NCBI GenBank assembly: GCA_004558305.1
Contig: SFDG01000098.1
Coordinates: 1-6,403 of the forward strand
From: Phocaeicola plebeius
GTDB taxonomy: Bacteria; Bacteroidota; Bacteroidia; Bacteroidales; Bacteroidaceae
DNA: 6,403 nt
Direction: 5' to 3'
The translations under genes and the position numbers were made by a program. Shown here one piece after another: positions 1-6,403 of this stretch. The notes below the pieces were generated by a model. That model did not search any database. It had not been told where the DNA came from and saw only the letters and a list, made by a program, of their open reading frames with translations. How positions within the stretch are numbered: the stretch's first letter is position 1; every line of letters begins with the position of its first letter.

Positions 1-1467
1 CTGTTTGTCCACGTAGAAGTCGAGGTTGGTCTTGTACTGGAACTTCAGTTCCGGCAGGATGAGGTAGGACAGACCGATGTTGCCATACACGCGGTTACGT
101 GAGTCGTTCTGGTAGCACATGTAGCGGCTCCAGTAAGGGTTGTTGCTATAGGCGGGTGTCGGGTCATCCCAGGCACTGCGGTTCCAGGTGGCCTGTGTGC
201 CGTCGGGCATCCGGTAGACTTCCTTGGCCTGCGCCATGTCCAGTTCGCGGTGTCCCCACTGCACGAACTTTACCATCACGTTGTTGTCGCCGTAGCCGGT
301 TTCCGTACGGCCTTTGGCGCGTGAGTTGAAGTAGGTCACGTTGGTGAAGGCTTCCAGCTTCTTGTTGGGGCTGGTGGTCGTGGCCGATACGTTGAACACG
401 TTCTTGTTCATCGAACTGTTGGGCATGTAGCCTTTCAGGTCGGTGTTGGTGTAGGACAGGCGTACTGAAGCGCGGTCGGTGGCTTGCGAGATAGAGAGGT
501 TGTTGGTGAACGACACGCCGGTCTCGAAGAAGTCTTCGATGTCGTGAGCGGGAGCTACCCATTTCGAGGTGGTCTTGCCGTTGATGGTGACCTGTTCGAA
601 CTCGGTGCCGTAGCCACCACCGTACAGCTTCTGCATCTTGGGCAGCTTGTTGACAACTTCGAAGCCGACAGAGGAGGTGAACGATACACCCATGCCTTCG
701 TCTTTCTTTCCTTTCTTGGTGGTAATCAGTACCACACCATTGTTGGCACGTGAACCGTAGAGGGCAGAGGCACTGGCACCTTTCAATACGGAGATGCTTT
801 CGATGTCATCGGGGTTCAAGTCCTGAATCAGGTTACCATAGTCGTAACCGCCGCCGCCGCGTGCCGTGTCTGTCGAGTTACGGTCGCTACCTTCGATGGG
901 TACACCATCGATGACAAACAGGGGCTGGTTGTTACCCGAAATGGAGCTGACACCGCGGATCAGCACCTTGGACGAACCGCCCATCGAACCGGAACCGCTG
1001 GAAATCTGCAGACCGGCTACCTTTCCTTGCAGGGCGTTGACCGGGTTGGTCAGACCGCCGCGCGACTTCAGCATCTCGTCGCCTCCCACTTCTGCCATGG
1101 CATAACCCAAGGCCTTGCGTTCGCGGGAGATACCCATGGCAGTGACAACGATGCCGTCGAGTGTTTTGGTATCCAGTACCATGACAATCTTCAGGGTGCT
1201 GCCGGTAATGGGCAGCAACTGGGTCTGCATCCCAATGTACGATACCTGCAGGGTCTTGGCCGTGGCAGGCAGGTTGTTGATAATGAAATGTCCGTCCATG
1301 TCAGTGATGGTACCGATGGTGGTACCGCTCACCAATACAGAGGCCCCGACGATGGGCTCGCCGTCTTCGGCCGATGTGACGATGCCCGATACTTTGGTAA
1401 TCTGGGCAGTGGCTAACCCGATGCTGAGGCATAGGCAGGTTAGCATCATCCATACTTTTTCTTTCAT
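1..1467 (-). CDS. SusC/RagA-family TonB-linked outer-membrane transporter, N-terminal half (3' end beyond window)
   Basis: The frame is open for 489 codons from the ATG at 1467 to the window edge. SusC proteins usually have about 1000 residues, so roughly half is visible. Residues 1-21 form a Sec signal peptide with likely cleavage at LATA/Q. Residues 23-90 look like the CarboxypepD_reg-like beta-sandwich domain (VSGIVTSAEDGEPIVGASV, later LQVSYIGM). A TonB-box-like stretch follows (IVVTAMG, 106-112), then the plug domain (about 116-252) with NALQGKVAGLQI, VLIRGVSSIS, FVIDGVPI and the hallmark LKGASASALYGSRANNGV. The rest is the start of the beta-barrel. There is no STN domain between signal peptide and sandwich, so this is probably a plain transporter and not one that signals to an anti-sigma factor. 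By family knowledge it imports glycans, peptides or similar nutrients with a SusD lipoprotein; the substrate cannot be told. The start is preceded by an A-rich leader without a Shine-Dalgarno site. Its own promoter and an upstream terminator separate it from the ABC operon. Confidence 0.95.
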   Translation of the reverse strand, partial: MKEKVWMMLTCLCLSIGLATAQITKVSGIVTSAEDGEPIVGASVLVSGTTIGTITDMDGHFIINNLPATAKTLQVSYIGMQTQLLPITGSTLKIVMVLDTKTLDGIVVTAMGISRERKALGYAMAEVGGDEMLKSRGGLTNPVNALQGKVAGLQISSGSGSMGGSSKVLIRGVSSISGNNQPLFVIDGVPIEGSDRNSTDTARGGGGYDYGNLIQDLNPDDIESISVLKGASASALYGSRANNGVVLITTKKGKKDEGMGVSFTSSVGFEVVNKLPKMQKLYGGGYGTEFEQVTINGKTTSKWVAPAHDIEDFFETGVSFTNNLSISQATDRASVRLSYTNTDLKGYMPNSSMNKNVFNVSATTTSPNKKLEAFTNVTYFNSRAKGRTETGYGDNNVMVKFVQWGHRELDMAQAKEVYRMPDGTQATWNRSAWDDPTPAYSNNPYWSRYMCYQNDSRNRVYGNIGLSYLILPELKFQYKTNLDFYVDKQ

Positions 1468-1579
1468 AAAGACTCTCGTTTTTTTTGGTTATAATAATAG
1501 TTATAAATTCTTATTTCAATGTTCCCTTTATTTGCTCTTATTTCTATGTATTACTACTCTTTTTGTAGCTTTTCGGCCG

Positions 1580-1611
1580 TAAAACTATGGCTATTGTCAG
1601 TAATATGCAAG
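1580..1611 (-). promoter_or_regulatory. Candidate Bacteroides-type promoter for the SusC gene
   Basis: On the minus strand CTTG (1611-1608) is followed after 20 bases by TAGTTTTA (1587-1580). This resembles the Bacteroidota primary-sigma consensus TTTG, 19-21 bases, TAnnTTTG, with one mismatch in each element. Transcription would begin near 1573, giving a leader of about 105 bases. A weaker alternative lies just upstream: TTTG, 22 bases, TACTTTTC. In an AT-rich spacer such matches arise by chance, so only the presence of a promoter somewhere in 1468-1700 is reasonably safe; the exact site is a guess. Confidence 0.4.
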
Positions 1612-1630
1612 AAAAGTAAGAAATAATTTT

Positions 1631-1661
1631 CAAAAACTCGCAAAATTGATTCAAAACGAGT
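1631..1661. repeat. Three phased CAAAA/TTTTG repeats with an overlapping dyad, possible operator
   Basis: On the plus strand CAAAA begins at 1631, 1641 and 1652, that is at spacings of 10 and 11 bases, so all three copies face the same side of the helix. The cluster overlaps an inverted repeat with arms ACTCG (1636-1640) and CGAGT (1657-1661), and the small palindrome TTGATTCAA (1646-1654). It lies about 20-50 bases upstream of the candidate -33 element of the SusC gene, where activators commonly bind. A regulatory role is inference; the elements are short and the DNA is AT-rich. Confidence 0.3.
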
Positions 1662-1700
1662 GTGTGAATGAATATTAATCCGTAAAATATGATTCGTTAA

Positions 1701-1738
1701 TAAAAAAGTCTGCCCGCTTTCTCACAAAGCGGGCAGAT
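1701..1738 (-). terminator. Strong intrinsic terminator of the ABC-transporter operon
   Basis: CTGCCCGCTTT (1710-1720) and AAAGCGGGCAG (1726-1736) form a perfect 11-bp stem around a 5-base loop. One more A-T pair (1709/1737) and a G-T wobble (1708/1738) extend it. On the minus strand the hairpin is followed directly by six T residues (1707-1702), the classic Rho-independent layout. It lies 35 bases beyond the stop codon of the second permease. The plus-strand side has no T tract, so termination should act only on leftward transcripts, isolating the SusC gene from operon read-through. Confidence 0.93.
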
Positions 1739-1773
1739 GGATGAAAGAGAGTCTATGAAAAGCGGTGAAGGGT

Positions 1774-4158
1774 TTACTCCGACCGCAGGTTTTCCGTAGG
1801 ATTGGTGCGACCGGCACGATGAACCAGTACGACGGACAGGCCCGTAACGACTGCCAGTACCGCCAGTACGCAACCTCCGAAAAGAAGGACGGTCAGGTCA
1901 ATCTTTACGGCAAACATTTCCAGCAGCCGGTCGCTGACATTCCAGCCGATGAGGGCACCGATGAGGGTGGCAGGCACGGCTATCTTCAGCAGGTCGCGCT
2001 GGAACAGCCGCTGCACGTCAGTCATCGAGGCACCGTGGATAATTCGGATAGCGATTTCCGAACGGCGGCGGCTCACTTCGTCACGGATGTAGGCCACCAG
2101 TCCGATCAGGGCAATGAACAGGATGCACAGGCCGGCAAAGAGGACGCTGTTGCGGATGAGCTTCACGCTGTCGTACTGACGGCCCATCTCGATGTCCATG
2201 CTCTTCACGATGTAGTCTTCCGGATGCTGCAGGCAGTGGTTGACGACCTCCTGTACCTCCTGCATCGTTTCGGGCGACAGTTCGCGCATCCGTATATAAA
2301 AGAGGTAGGAGGGAGTAGGATTGTAGAACAGCACTTGCGGACGCTCGTCGGCTTCTTCGGCAATCTGTGAACCGATGCGGATATCCTCGAACACGCCGCA
2401 GATGGTCAGCCGGGGGGTGACTCCGTTGTAGTCATGACCGGTGAGACAGACCTCCTTGCCGATGGGCGACCCTGTCCAGCCAGCCAGTTCCTCCATCCGC
2501 TGCACAAAGCTGCGGCTGACCATGATTTCCTGGCTCAGCGTGTCGCTCAGGTGCGGGGTGAAGGCACGGCCTTCCACGATGGGGATGCCGAAGGTGGCGT
2601 GGTAGTCATCACCGGCATCGTACATGTCGGCGATGTTCATGTACTCGTGCCCCGTCTCCTTGTCCATGACATTGTTGCCGCTGCAGTGCTCCCACATTTC
2701 CTGGTAGCCGTAGGTGACGCGCTCCACGCAGGGCAGTTTCTTCAGTTCCTGCAGGCAGGTGGTCCGTTCGCTGACGCTGCATCCCCGGGTGGATACGTAG
2801 AGCATCTGCTTGTATTCGAATCCGGTCGTGTAGTTCGTCAGCAGGTGGTATTCCGACCCGATGACTGCCAGCAGGCTGACGAAGAAGGTGGTCAGCAGGA
2901 ACTGGGCGAACAGCAGCCCCAGTTTCCACTGCCGCTTGCTTTCCGAATAGCGGCGGTAGGCATAGGTGACGGGGATGCGGGTATAGAGCCAGCCCGGCAG
3001 GACACCGCAGACGAGGATGACCGCCAACGTAATCAGGAGGCAGACCACGAGGGTAGCGGTGGGGAAAAGGCTTTTCAGGCTGTGCCCCAGCTGCTCTTGC
3101 AGGAAATCCTGCAGACCGAAGACAATGAGGACGGCGAGGGCCAGGCTGATCAGGCCGTACAGCAACGACTCCGAGAGGATCAGGCGGTAGATGTCGAGGC
3201 TGCCGGCCCCGTAGCAGCGGTAGGTGGCGATGCTTTTGGCCCGTTGTACCATCGACGAGATGGTGAGCAGGATGTAGTTGAGCACGGCCACCGCCAGCAT
3301 CAGCAGACCAAAGACGAGGAAGACGATGTTCATCAGTCGGTTGTAGTCCGACGAGGTATAGAGGTCGCCGATGGTCAGGAAGTTGACCCACAACTCGAGG
3401 CCTGCTTTCTGTTGGTCTTCTAAGGAGAAGTGTTTGATCAGGGTGCGACGTGCGTCTTCCTTCACAGTGTTCAGGTCGGCGTTGGGACGCAGGCGGATGA
3501 AGGTCTTGTAGCGGTCGTTGCCTAACCAGTTCTGACTGCCGTCCCACATCACCTGTCCGATGGTGGGCATGGACACCAGAATGTCCATTTCCGGCAAGTT
3601 GGTGTTCTCCGGGAAGGCTTCGAACACGCCGACCACGGTGATGGTGAACTGCGGATAGGTCTTCCAGCGTACGCTCTTGCCGAGGATGTCTGTTCCCACG
3701 GCTGCCAGCATCTTGTCGGAGATGTAGGCACAGCCCGGTCGGCCCAGTCCTTTTTCGGGAGCTTCGCCCATCAGCAGCTTCCGGGGAAAGAGGTCGAAGA
3801 AGCAGCTGTCTGCCAGCCAGGCCATGCCGTAGAACGACCGGTTGTCCTCGGTCTGCAGGGTCATGTCGCTGATGCCCGTAAAGCGGGTGGCTGCCTCGAT
3901 GCCGGGACTTTCGGCCTGGAAACCGGGTCCCCAGGCACCGGGGGTCTGGTTATGGTCGTGCGGCTCCTCGCCGGTTCGCCGGTACGACTCGCCCACCCGG
4001 TAGGTACGTTCCTTGGCAGGCACGAAGTCATCGTACGAGCGTTCGAAGAGGACTTCGGCAATCAAGGTCAGTCCGATGGCGAGTCCCATGCCGAGACAGA
4101 GTATCTTGGTGGGGTTGGCATCGCCTTTTCGGAACAAGGAATGGAATGCTTTTTTCAT
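1774..4158 (-). CDS. Tandem-FtsX ABC transporter permease (MacB_PCD/FtsX, 8 TM), complete
   Basis: This 794-residue inner-membrane protein has the layout of a duplicated FtsX/MacB permease. TM1 (about 19-38) is followed by a periplasmic domain (39-275, MacB_PCD-like) and TM2-4 (276-300, 331-350, 368-390). A second unit has TM5 (411-434), a periplasmic domain (435-669) and TM6-8 (670-691, 724-744, 755-780). The cytoplasmic loops after TM2 and TM6 carry coupling-helix motifs SIATYRCYGA (309-318) and EIAIRIIHGA (701-710), both diverged from the usual EIGIRKxxGA. The second periplasmic domain has seven cysteines. Length and layout are normal for the large Bacteroidota permeases of this class. The ATG at 4158 sits 21 bases after the ATPase stop and no Shine-Dalgarno site is visible, as usual in this phylum. 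By family knowledge such permeases use ATP hydrolysis in the cytoplasm to move their periplasmic domains, as in MacB export or LolCDE lipoprotein extraction. The substrate is unknown, and a bacitracin-type sensing or detoxification role is also possible. Confidence 0.93.
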   Translation of the reverse strand: MKKAFHSLFRKGDANPTKILCLGMGLAIGLTLIAEVLFERSYDDFVPAKERTYRVGESYRRTGEEPHDHNQTPGAWGPGFQAESPGIEAATRFTGISDMTLQTEDNRSFYGMAWLADSCFFDLFPRKLLMGEAPEKGLGRPGCAYISDKMLAAVGTDILGKSVRWKTYPQFTITVVGVFEAFPENTNLPEMDILVSMPTIGQVMWDGSQNWLGNDRYKTFIRLRPNADLNTVKEDARRTLIKHFSLEDQQKAGLELWVNFLTIGDLYTSSDYNRLMNIVFLVFGLLMLAVAVLNYILLTISSMVQRAKSIATYRCYGAGSLDIYRLILSESLLYGLISLALAVLIVFGLQDFLQEQLGHSLKSLFPTATLVVCLLITLAVILVCGVLPGWLYTRIPVTYAYRRYSESKRQWKLGLLFAQFLLTTFFVSLLAVIGSEYHLLTNYTTGFEYKQMLYVSTRGCSVSERTTCLQELKKLPCVERVTYGYQEMWEHCSGNNVMDKETGHEYMNIADMYDAGDDYHATFGIPIVEGRAFTPHLSDTLSQEIMVSRSFVQRMEELAGWTGSPIGKEVCLTGHDYNGVTPRLTICGVFEDIRIGSQIAEEADERPQVLFYNPTPSYLFYIRMRELSPETMQEVQEVVNHCLQHPEDYIVKSMDIEMGRQYDSVKLIRNSVLFAGLCILFIALIGLVAYIRDEVSRRRSEIAIRIIHGASMTDVQRLFQRDLLKIAVPATLIGALIGWNVSDRLLEMFAVKIDLTVLLFGGCVLAVLAVVTGLSVVLVHRAGRTNPTENLRSE

Positions 4159-4179
4159 ACAGGACCGTATTGAAAAGGA

Positions 4180-4857
4180 TTACATTTCCGAGATAGACGA
4201 CACAATCTGTCCGTCGAAGAGGTGGATGACACGGCTGGCGAATCCAGCATCGCGCTGGCTGTGGGTCACCATGACGATGGTCGTCCCTTCCTTGTTCAGG
4301 TCGGTCAGCATCTGCATCACTTCCTGTCCGTTCTTCGAGTCCAGGTTACCGGTCGGTTCGTCGGCCAGGATGATTTTCGGACTGCTGACAACGGCACGGG
4401 CAATGGCCACACGTTGCTGCTGGCCGCCGGAGAGCTGCTGCGGATAGTGCTTGGCGCGGTGGCTGATGTTCATGCGCTGCAGGATGTCGGTCACCTTCTT
4501 TTTGCGTTCGTCTGCAGGGATGTTGAGGTAGGTCAGGGGCAGTTCCACGTTCTCGAAGACATTCAGTTCGTCAATCAGGTTGAAGCTCTGGAACACGAAA
4601 CCGATGTTGCCTTTGCGCACGTTGGTGCGGTCCTTCTCTTTCAGTTGGCCAACTTCCTGACCGTCGAGGTAGTAATGGCCGCTGCTGGGATTATCCAGCA
4701 AGCCCATGATGTTCAGCAGGGTGGATTTGCCGCAACCGGAGGGACCCATGATGGCAACAAATTCCTTGTCGGCTACTTCCAGGTTGACACTGTTCAATGC
4801 GATGGTTTCTACTTCCGTCGTACGGAAAGATTTGCTAAGATTTTCAATGCGTATCAT
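4180..4857 (-). CDS. MacB/LolD-type ABC transporter ATP-binding protein
   Basis: A complete, canonical 225-residue nucleotide-binding subunit. It has Walker A GPSGCGKST (38-46), the Q-loop glutamine Q90 in GFVFQSFNLI, signature LSGGQ (142-146), Walker B IILADE with catalytic E167, the D-loop NLDS (171-174) and switch histidine H199. All catalytic residues are intact. The short length without extra C-terminal domain, the FQSFNL stretch and the ADEPTGNLDS sequence place it with the LolD/MacB/FtsE group that serves FtsX-fold permeases, as its neighbours confirm. It should work as a cytoplasmic homodimer bound to the coupling helices of the flanking permeases. The start ATG at 4857 gives the typical MIRIENLSKSF opening; the 40 bases before it are A-rich with no promoter or Shine-Dalgarno site, so it is probably co-transcribed with the upstream permease. 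It cannot be told from LolD or MacB_N by sequence alone, so no symbol is given. Confidence 0.96.
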   Translation of the reverse strand: MIRIENLSKSFRTTEVETIALNSVNLEVADKEFVAIMGPSGCGKSTLLNIMGLLDNPSSGHYYLDGQEVGQLKEKDRTNVRKGNIGFVFQSFNLIDELNVFENVELPLTYLNIPADERKKKVTDILQRMNISHRAKHYPQQLSGGQQQRVAIARAVVSSPKIILADEPTGNLDSKNGQEVMQMLTDLNKEGTTIVMVTHSQRDAGFASRVIHLFDGQIVSSISEM

Positions 4858-4897
4858 AATGGTTCTTGTTTTGGTTTCTTTTTTCTTATGTGTATGG

Positions 4898-6403
4898 TTA
4901 TTCGGCTTTCAGGCTGTCAACGGGGTTGGCGGTGGCTGCCCGGTAATTCTGTACGGTGATGGTCAGCAGGGTGATGCAGCTGATGAGCAGGCAGACGGCG
5001 AGGAAGACCCACGGGGAGAGGGGAACCTTTTCGGCGAACGATTGCTGCCATTGCCGCACGCCATACCAGGCAATGGGGGCAGCGATGACCGAACTGCCTA
5101 CCGACAAGGCGAGGTACGAGCGTCCGAACATCCACAGGATTTGGGAGGTGGTGGCGCCATATACCTTCCGCACACCGATTTCCTTGCGGCGGTATTCCGC
5201 TTCGAAGATGACGAGTCCGAAGACACCGACCAGCGAGATGAGGACGGCTAACAGGCTGAACAGGGTCACGATGTGCTGTTGCTTGGTTTCCTGTTGGTAC
5301 AGTCTTCCATACAGTTTGTCGAAAAAGTTCACTTCGGCGGGATATTCCGGGAAGCATTCGTCGAGGGTCTGCCGGATGTGGAGCAGGGCTTCATCGATGG
5401 AACTGCCAGCCTTGATACGGATGTAGGCTGTTCCTAATGGACCGGCATAGTAGGGGTTGGTACAGAACAGGTAGGGGAATCCGACGTTGCCCTGGTCTGT
5501 CTTGAGGGAAGTGAACAGGACATCGCTGACATACCCTTTCATCTGCATGTCCATTCCCCACGCCGAGAACTCGGTGACCTCACCTGCTGGCAGTTGGGTG
5601 GCCTTATGGAACGATTCGGTGGCGATACACTTCAGGGGAAGCGTACGGGCGGAGTCGCCGGGCTGGAAGTCTTCGCCTTCTAGCACCTGCATGCCCATCA
5701 CCCGGCAGAAGTCGGGCGATACGTGGATGAAGTAGAAATAGTGTTCTTCGTTCCGGTACTTGATAGCATAACTCGAATAGCCTTCTTCCGTTCCGAGTGC
5801 CCAGTCGGAATAGGCCACGCCCTCTACTTCCGCAAATGCCTTCAACCGGGTTTCGAACAGGGCCAGTCGTTCTGGGGTAGAGGCGGCACCGGACAGTTGG
5901 GCCACTACCAGTTGGTCTTTCTCGAAGCCCAGCTCCCGTTGTCGCATGTACCGGTTCTGCAGGACAATGAATCCGGCAGTGACCATCAGCGTGAACGAGA
6001 CGATGTACTGGAAACCGATGAGGACCTGTCGGAGGTGCTTGCCTTTCCCGCTCAGAGCGTAATTGCCTTTCAGCACGAGGGCAGGTGGGAAGGAGGTCAT
6101 GTACCACGCCGGATAAAGCCCGGCGATGAGTCCTACGACGATGGCAATCAGTCCGGTCAGCAGTACATAAGTGTGGTAGGTGAGGAGCGATGGGGTAAAG
6201 TCCAGGAAGGTCAGCCAGTGCAGATGGATCAGGGTTCCCACGATGCACAGGGAGAGCAGCCAGCCGATGAAGACCATGCAGACGGATTCTGCCGTCAGCC
6301 CTCGACGCAGTTCGCCGTTGCTGCTGCCCAATACCTTTTGGGTATTGATGCTGCGCATCCGCATCGGTGCCAGTGCCGTACTGAAATTGATGAGGTTGAT
6401 GGC
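4898..6403 (-). CDS. Tandem-FtsX ABC transporter permease, C-terminal two-thirds (5' end beyond window)
   Basis: The frame stays open to the right-hand edge, giving 501 residues; about 280-300 more are probably missing upstream, judged from the neighbouring 794-residue relative. The ATG at 6364 is internal: the 13 codons before it (AINLINFSTALAP) continue the family's first FtsX domain, at the end of TM2. The visible part holds the first coupling motif SINTQKVLGS (18-27), TM3 (about 41-61), TM4 (79-101), the post-TM4 motif PPALVLKG, TM5 (126-149), a periplasmic domain (150-376), TM6 (377-401), the second, canonical coupling motif EIGVRKVYGA (408-417), TM7 (429-448) and TM8 (464-484). It ends with NPVDSLKAE, a usual C-terminus for FtsX permeases. 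It precedes the ATPase by 40 bases and is the first gene of the operon visible here. It shares the fold and layout of the downstream permease but differs clearly in sequence, so the two are not a recent duplication. Inner-membrane location and ATPase-driven action are inferred from the family. Confidence 0.93.
   Translation of the reverse strand, partial: AINLINFSTALAPMRMRSINTQKVLGSSNGELRRGLTAESVCMVFIGWLLSLCIVGTLIHLHWLTFLDFTPSLLTYHTYVLLTGLIAIVVGLIAGLYPAWYMTSFPPALVLKGNYALSGKGKHLRQVLIGFQYIVSFTLMVTAGFIVLQNRYMRQRELGFEKDQLVVAQLSGAASTPERLALFETRLKAFAEVEGVAYSDWALGTEEGYSSYAIKYRNEEHYFYFIHVSPDFCRVMGMQVLEGEDFQPGDSARTLPLKCIATESFHKATQLPAGEVTEFSAWGMDMQMKGYVSDVLFTSLKTDQGNVGFPYLFCTNPYYAGPLGTAYIRIKAGSSIDEALLHIRQTLDECFPEYPAEVNFFDKLYGRLYQQETKQQHIVTLFSLLAVLISLVGVFGLVIFEAEYRRKEIGVRKVYGATTSQILWMFGRSYLALSVGSSVIAAPIAWYGVRQWQQSFAEKVPLSPWVFLAVCLLISCITLLTITVQNYRAATANPVDSLKAE

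Larger units (their letters stand above)
1468..1773. other. AT-rich intergenic region between the ABC operon and the SusC gene
   Basis: No gene is visible in these 306 bases on either strand. Reading in the direction of transcription, the spacer holds about 35 bases of 3' trailer from the second permease, an intrinsic terminator, an AT-rich stretch with three phased repeats, a candidate promoter and a leader of roughly 105 bases before the SusC start. The drop in G+C relative to the flanking genes is obvious by eye. I found no convincing riboswitch or structured leader: the last 100 bases before the start are A-rich and only weakly self-complementary. Confidence 0.8.

Noticed and set aside
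164..562. A 132-codon minus-strand open frame inside the SusC gene
   Set aside because: The overlapping SusC frame is open from 1467 to the edge with family motifs; this one is a frame-shifted shadow of it.
1401..1467. A lipoprotein signal in the SusC N-terminus because of cysteines at residues 11 and 13
   Set aside because: Neither cysteine is preceded by a lipobox pattern, and a normal signal peptidase I site (LATA/Q) follows the hydrophobic stretch, as expected for SusC.
1701..1738. Reading the hairpin as a bidirectional terminator or a repeat-element end
   Set aside because: Only the minus-strand side has a T tract, no gene converges from the left, and no target-site duplication or transposase is nearby.
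2434..3423. A 329-codon open frame on the plus strand opposite the second permease
   Set aside because: It is fully antisense to a permease with clear FtsX features. Its translation is rich in Q, H, D, E and G with no recognisable domain, which is typical of the complement of GC-rich coding DNA.
2609..3547. A 312-codon minus-strand open frame overlapping the second permease in another frame
   Set aside because: It has a proline- and arginine-rich translation without domain or membrane segments, and lies inside the permease frame, which carries the convincing motifs.
4858..4897. An internal promoter between the first permease and the ATPase
   Set aside because: The 40 A-rich bases contain no TTTG or TAnnTTTG-like elements and are too short for a full promoter and leader.
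4222..4959. A 245-codon plus-strand open frame opposite the ATPase
   Set aside because: It is antisense to a complete ATPase with all motifs intact, crosses the ATPase/permease junction and has no family signature.
4898..6364. Treating the ATG at 6364 as the start of a complete 488-residue permease
   Set aside because: The frame continues upstream to the window edge with sequence typical of the end of TM2, and the first periplasmic domain and TM1-2 would otherwise be missing.

Overview
The window reads as a chromosomal segment from a Bacteroidota bacterium, most likely in Bacteroidales. The evidence is a SusC/RagA-type TonB-linked outer-membrane protein, long tandem-FtsX permeases of the kind that abound in this phylum, no Shine-Dalgarno sites ahead of the genes, and a promoter-like site resembling the Bacteroides -33/-7 pattern. 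The coding DNA is visibly richer in G+C than the AT-rich spacer, which would suit one of the higher-GC members of the order. I cannot name a genus.

All real genes lie on the minus strand, so transcription runs from high to low coordinates. From 6403 down to 1774 there is one ABC-transporter operon: a tandem-FtsX permease whose 5' part is cut off by the window edge, a complete MacB/LolD-type ATPase, and a second, complete tandem-FtsX permease of 794 residues. The gaps between these genes are 40 and 21 bases and neither shows a promoter. The operon closes with a strong intrinsic terminator at 1701-1738.

A 306-base, mostly AT-rich spacer (1468-1773) holds that terminator, a possible operator made of three helically phased repeats, and a candidate Bacteroides-type promoter. 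It leads into a SusC-family TonB-dependent transporter gene that starts at 1467 and runs off the left edge of the window, with 489 residues visible.

Functionally, the ATPase would drive one or both permeases in a mechanotransmission-type (type VII, MacB/LolCDE/FtsX-like) complex in the inner membrane. The substrate is unknown, and no periplasmic adaptor or TolC-like gene lies inside the window. The SusC protein would import a nutrient across the outer membrane, normally with a SusD lipoprotein encoded just downstream, outside the window. The terminator and separate promoter suggest the two units are neighbours rather than one system. I see no mobile elements, RNA genes or CRISPR arrays. Overall the region looks ordinary for this phylum; the points worth checking are the coupling motifs, the cysteines of the second permease and the repeat cluster upstream of the SusC gene.
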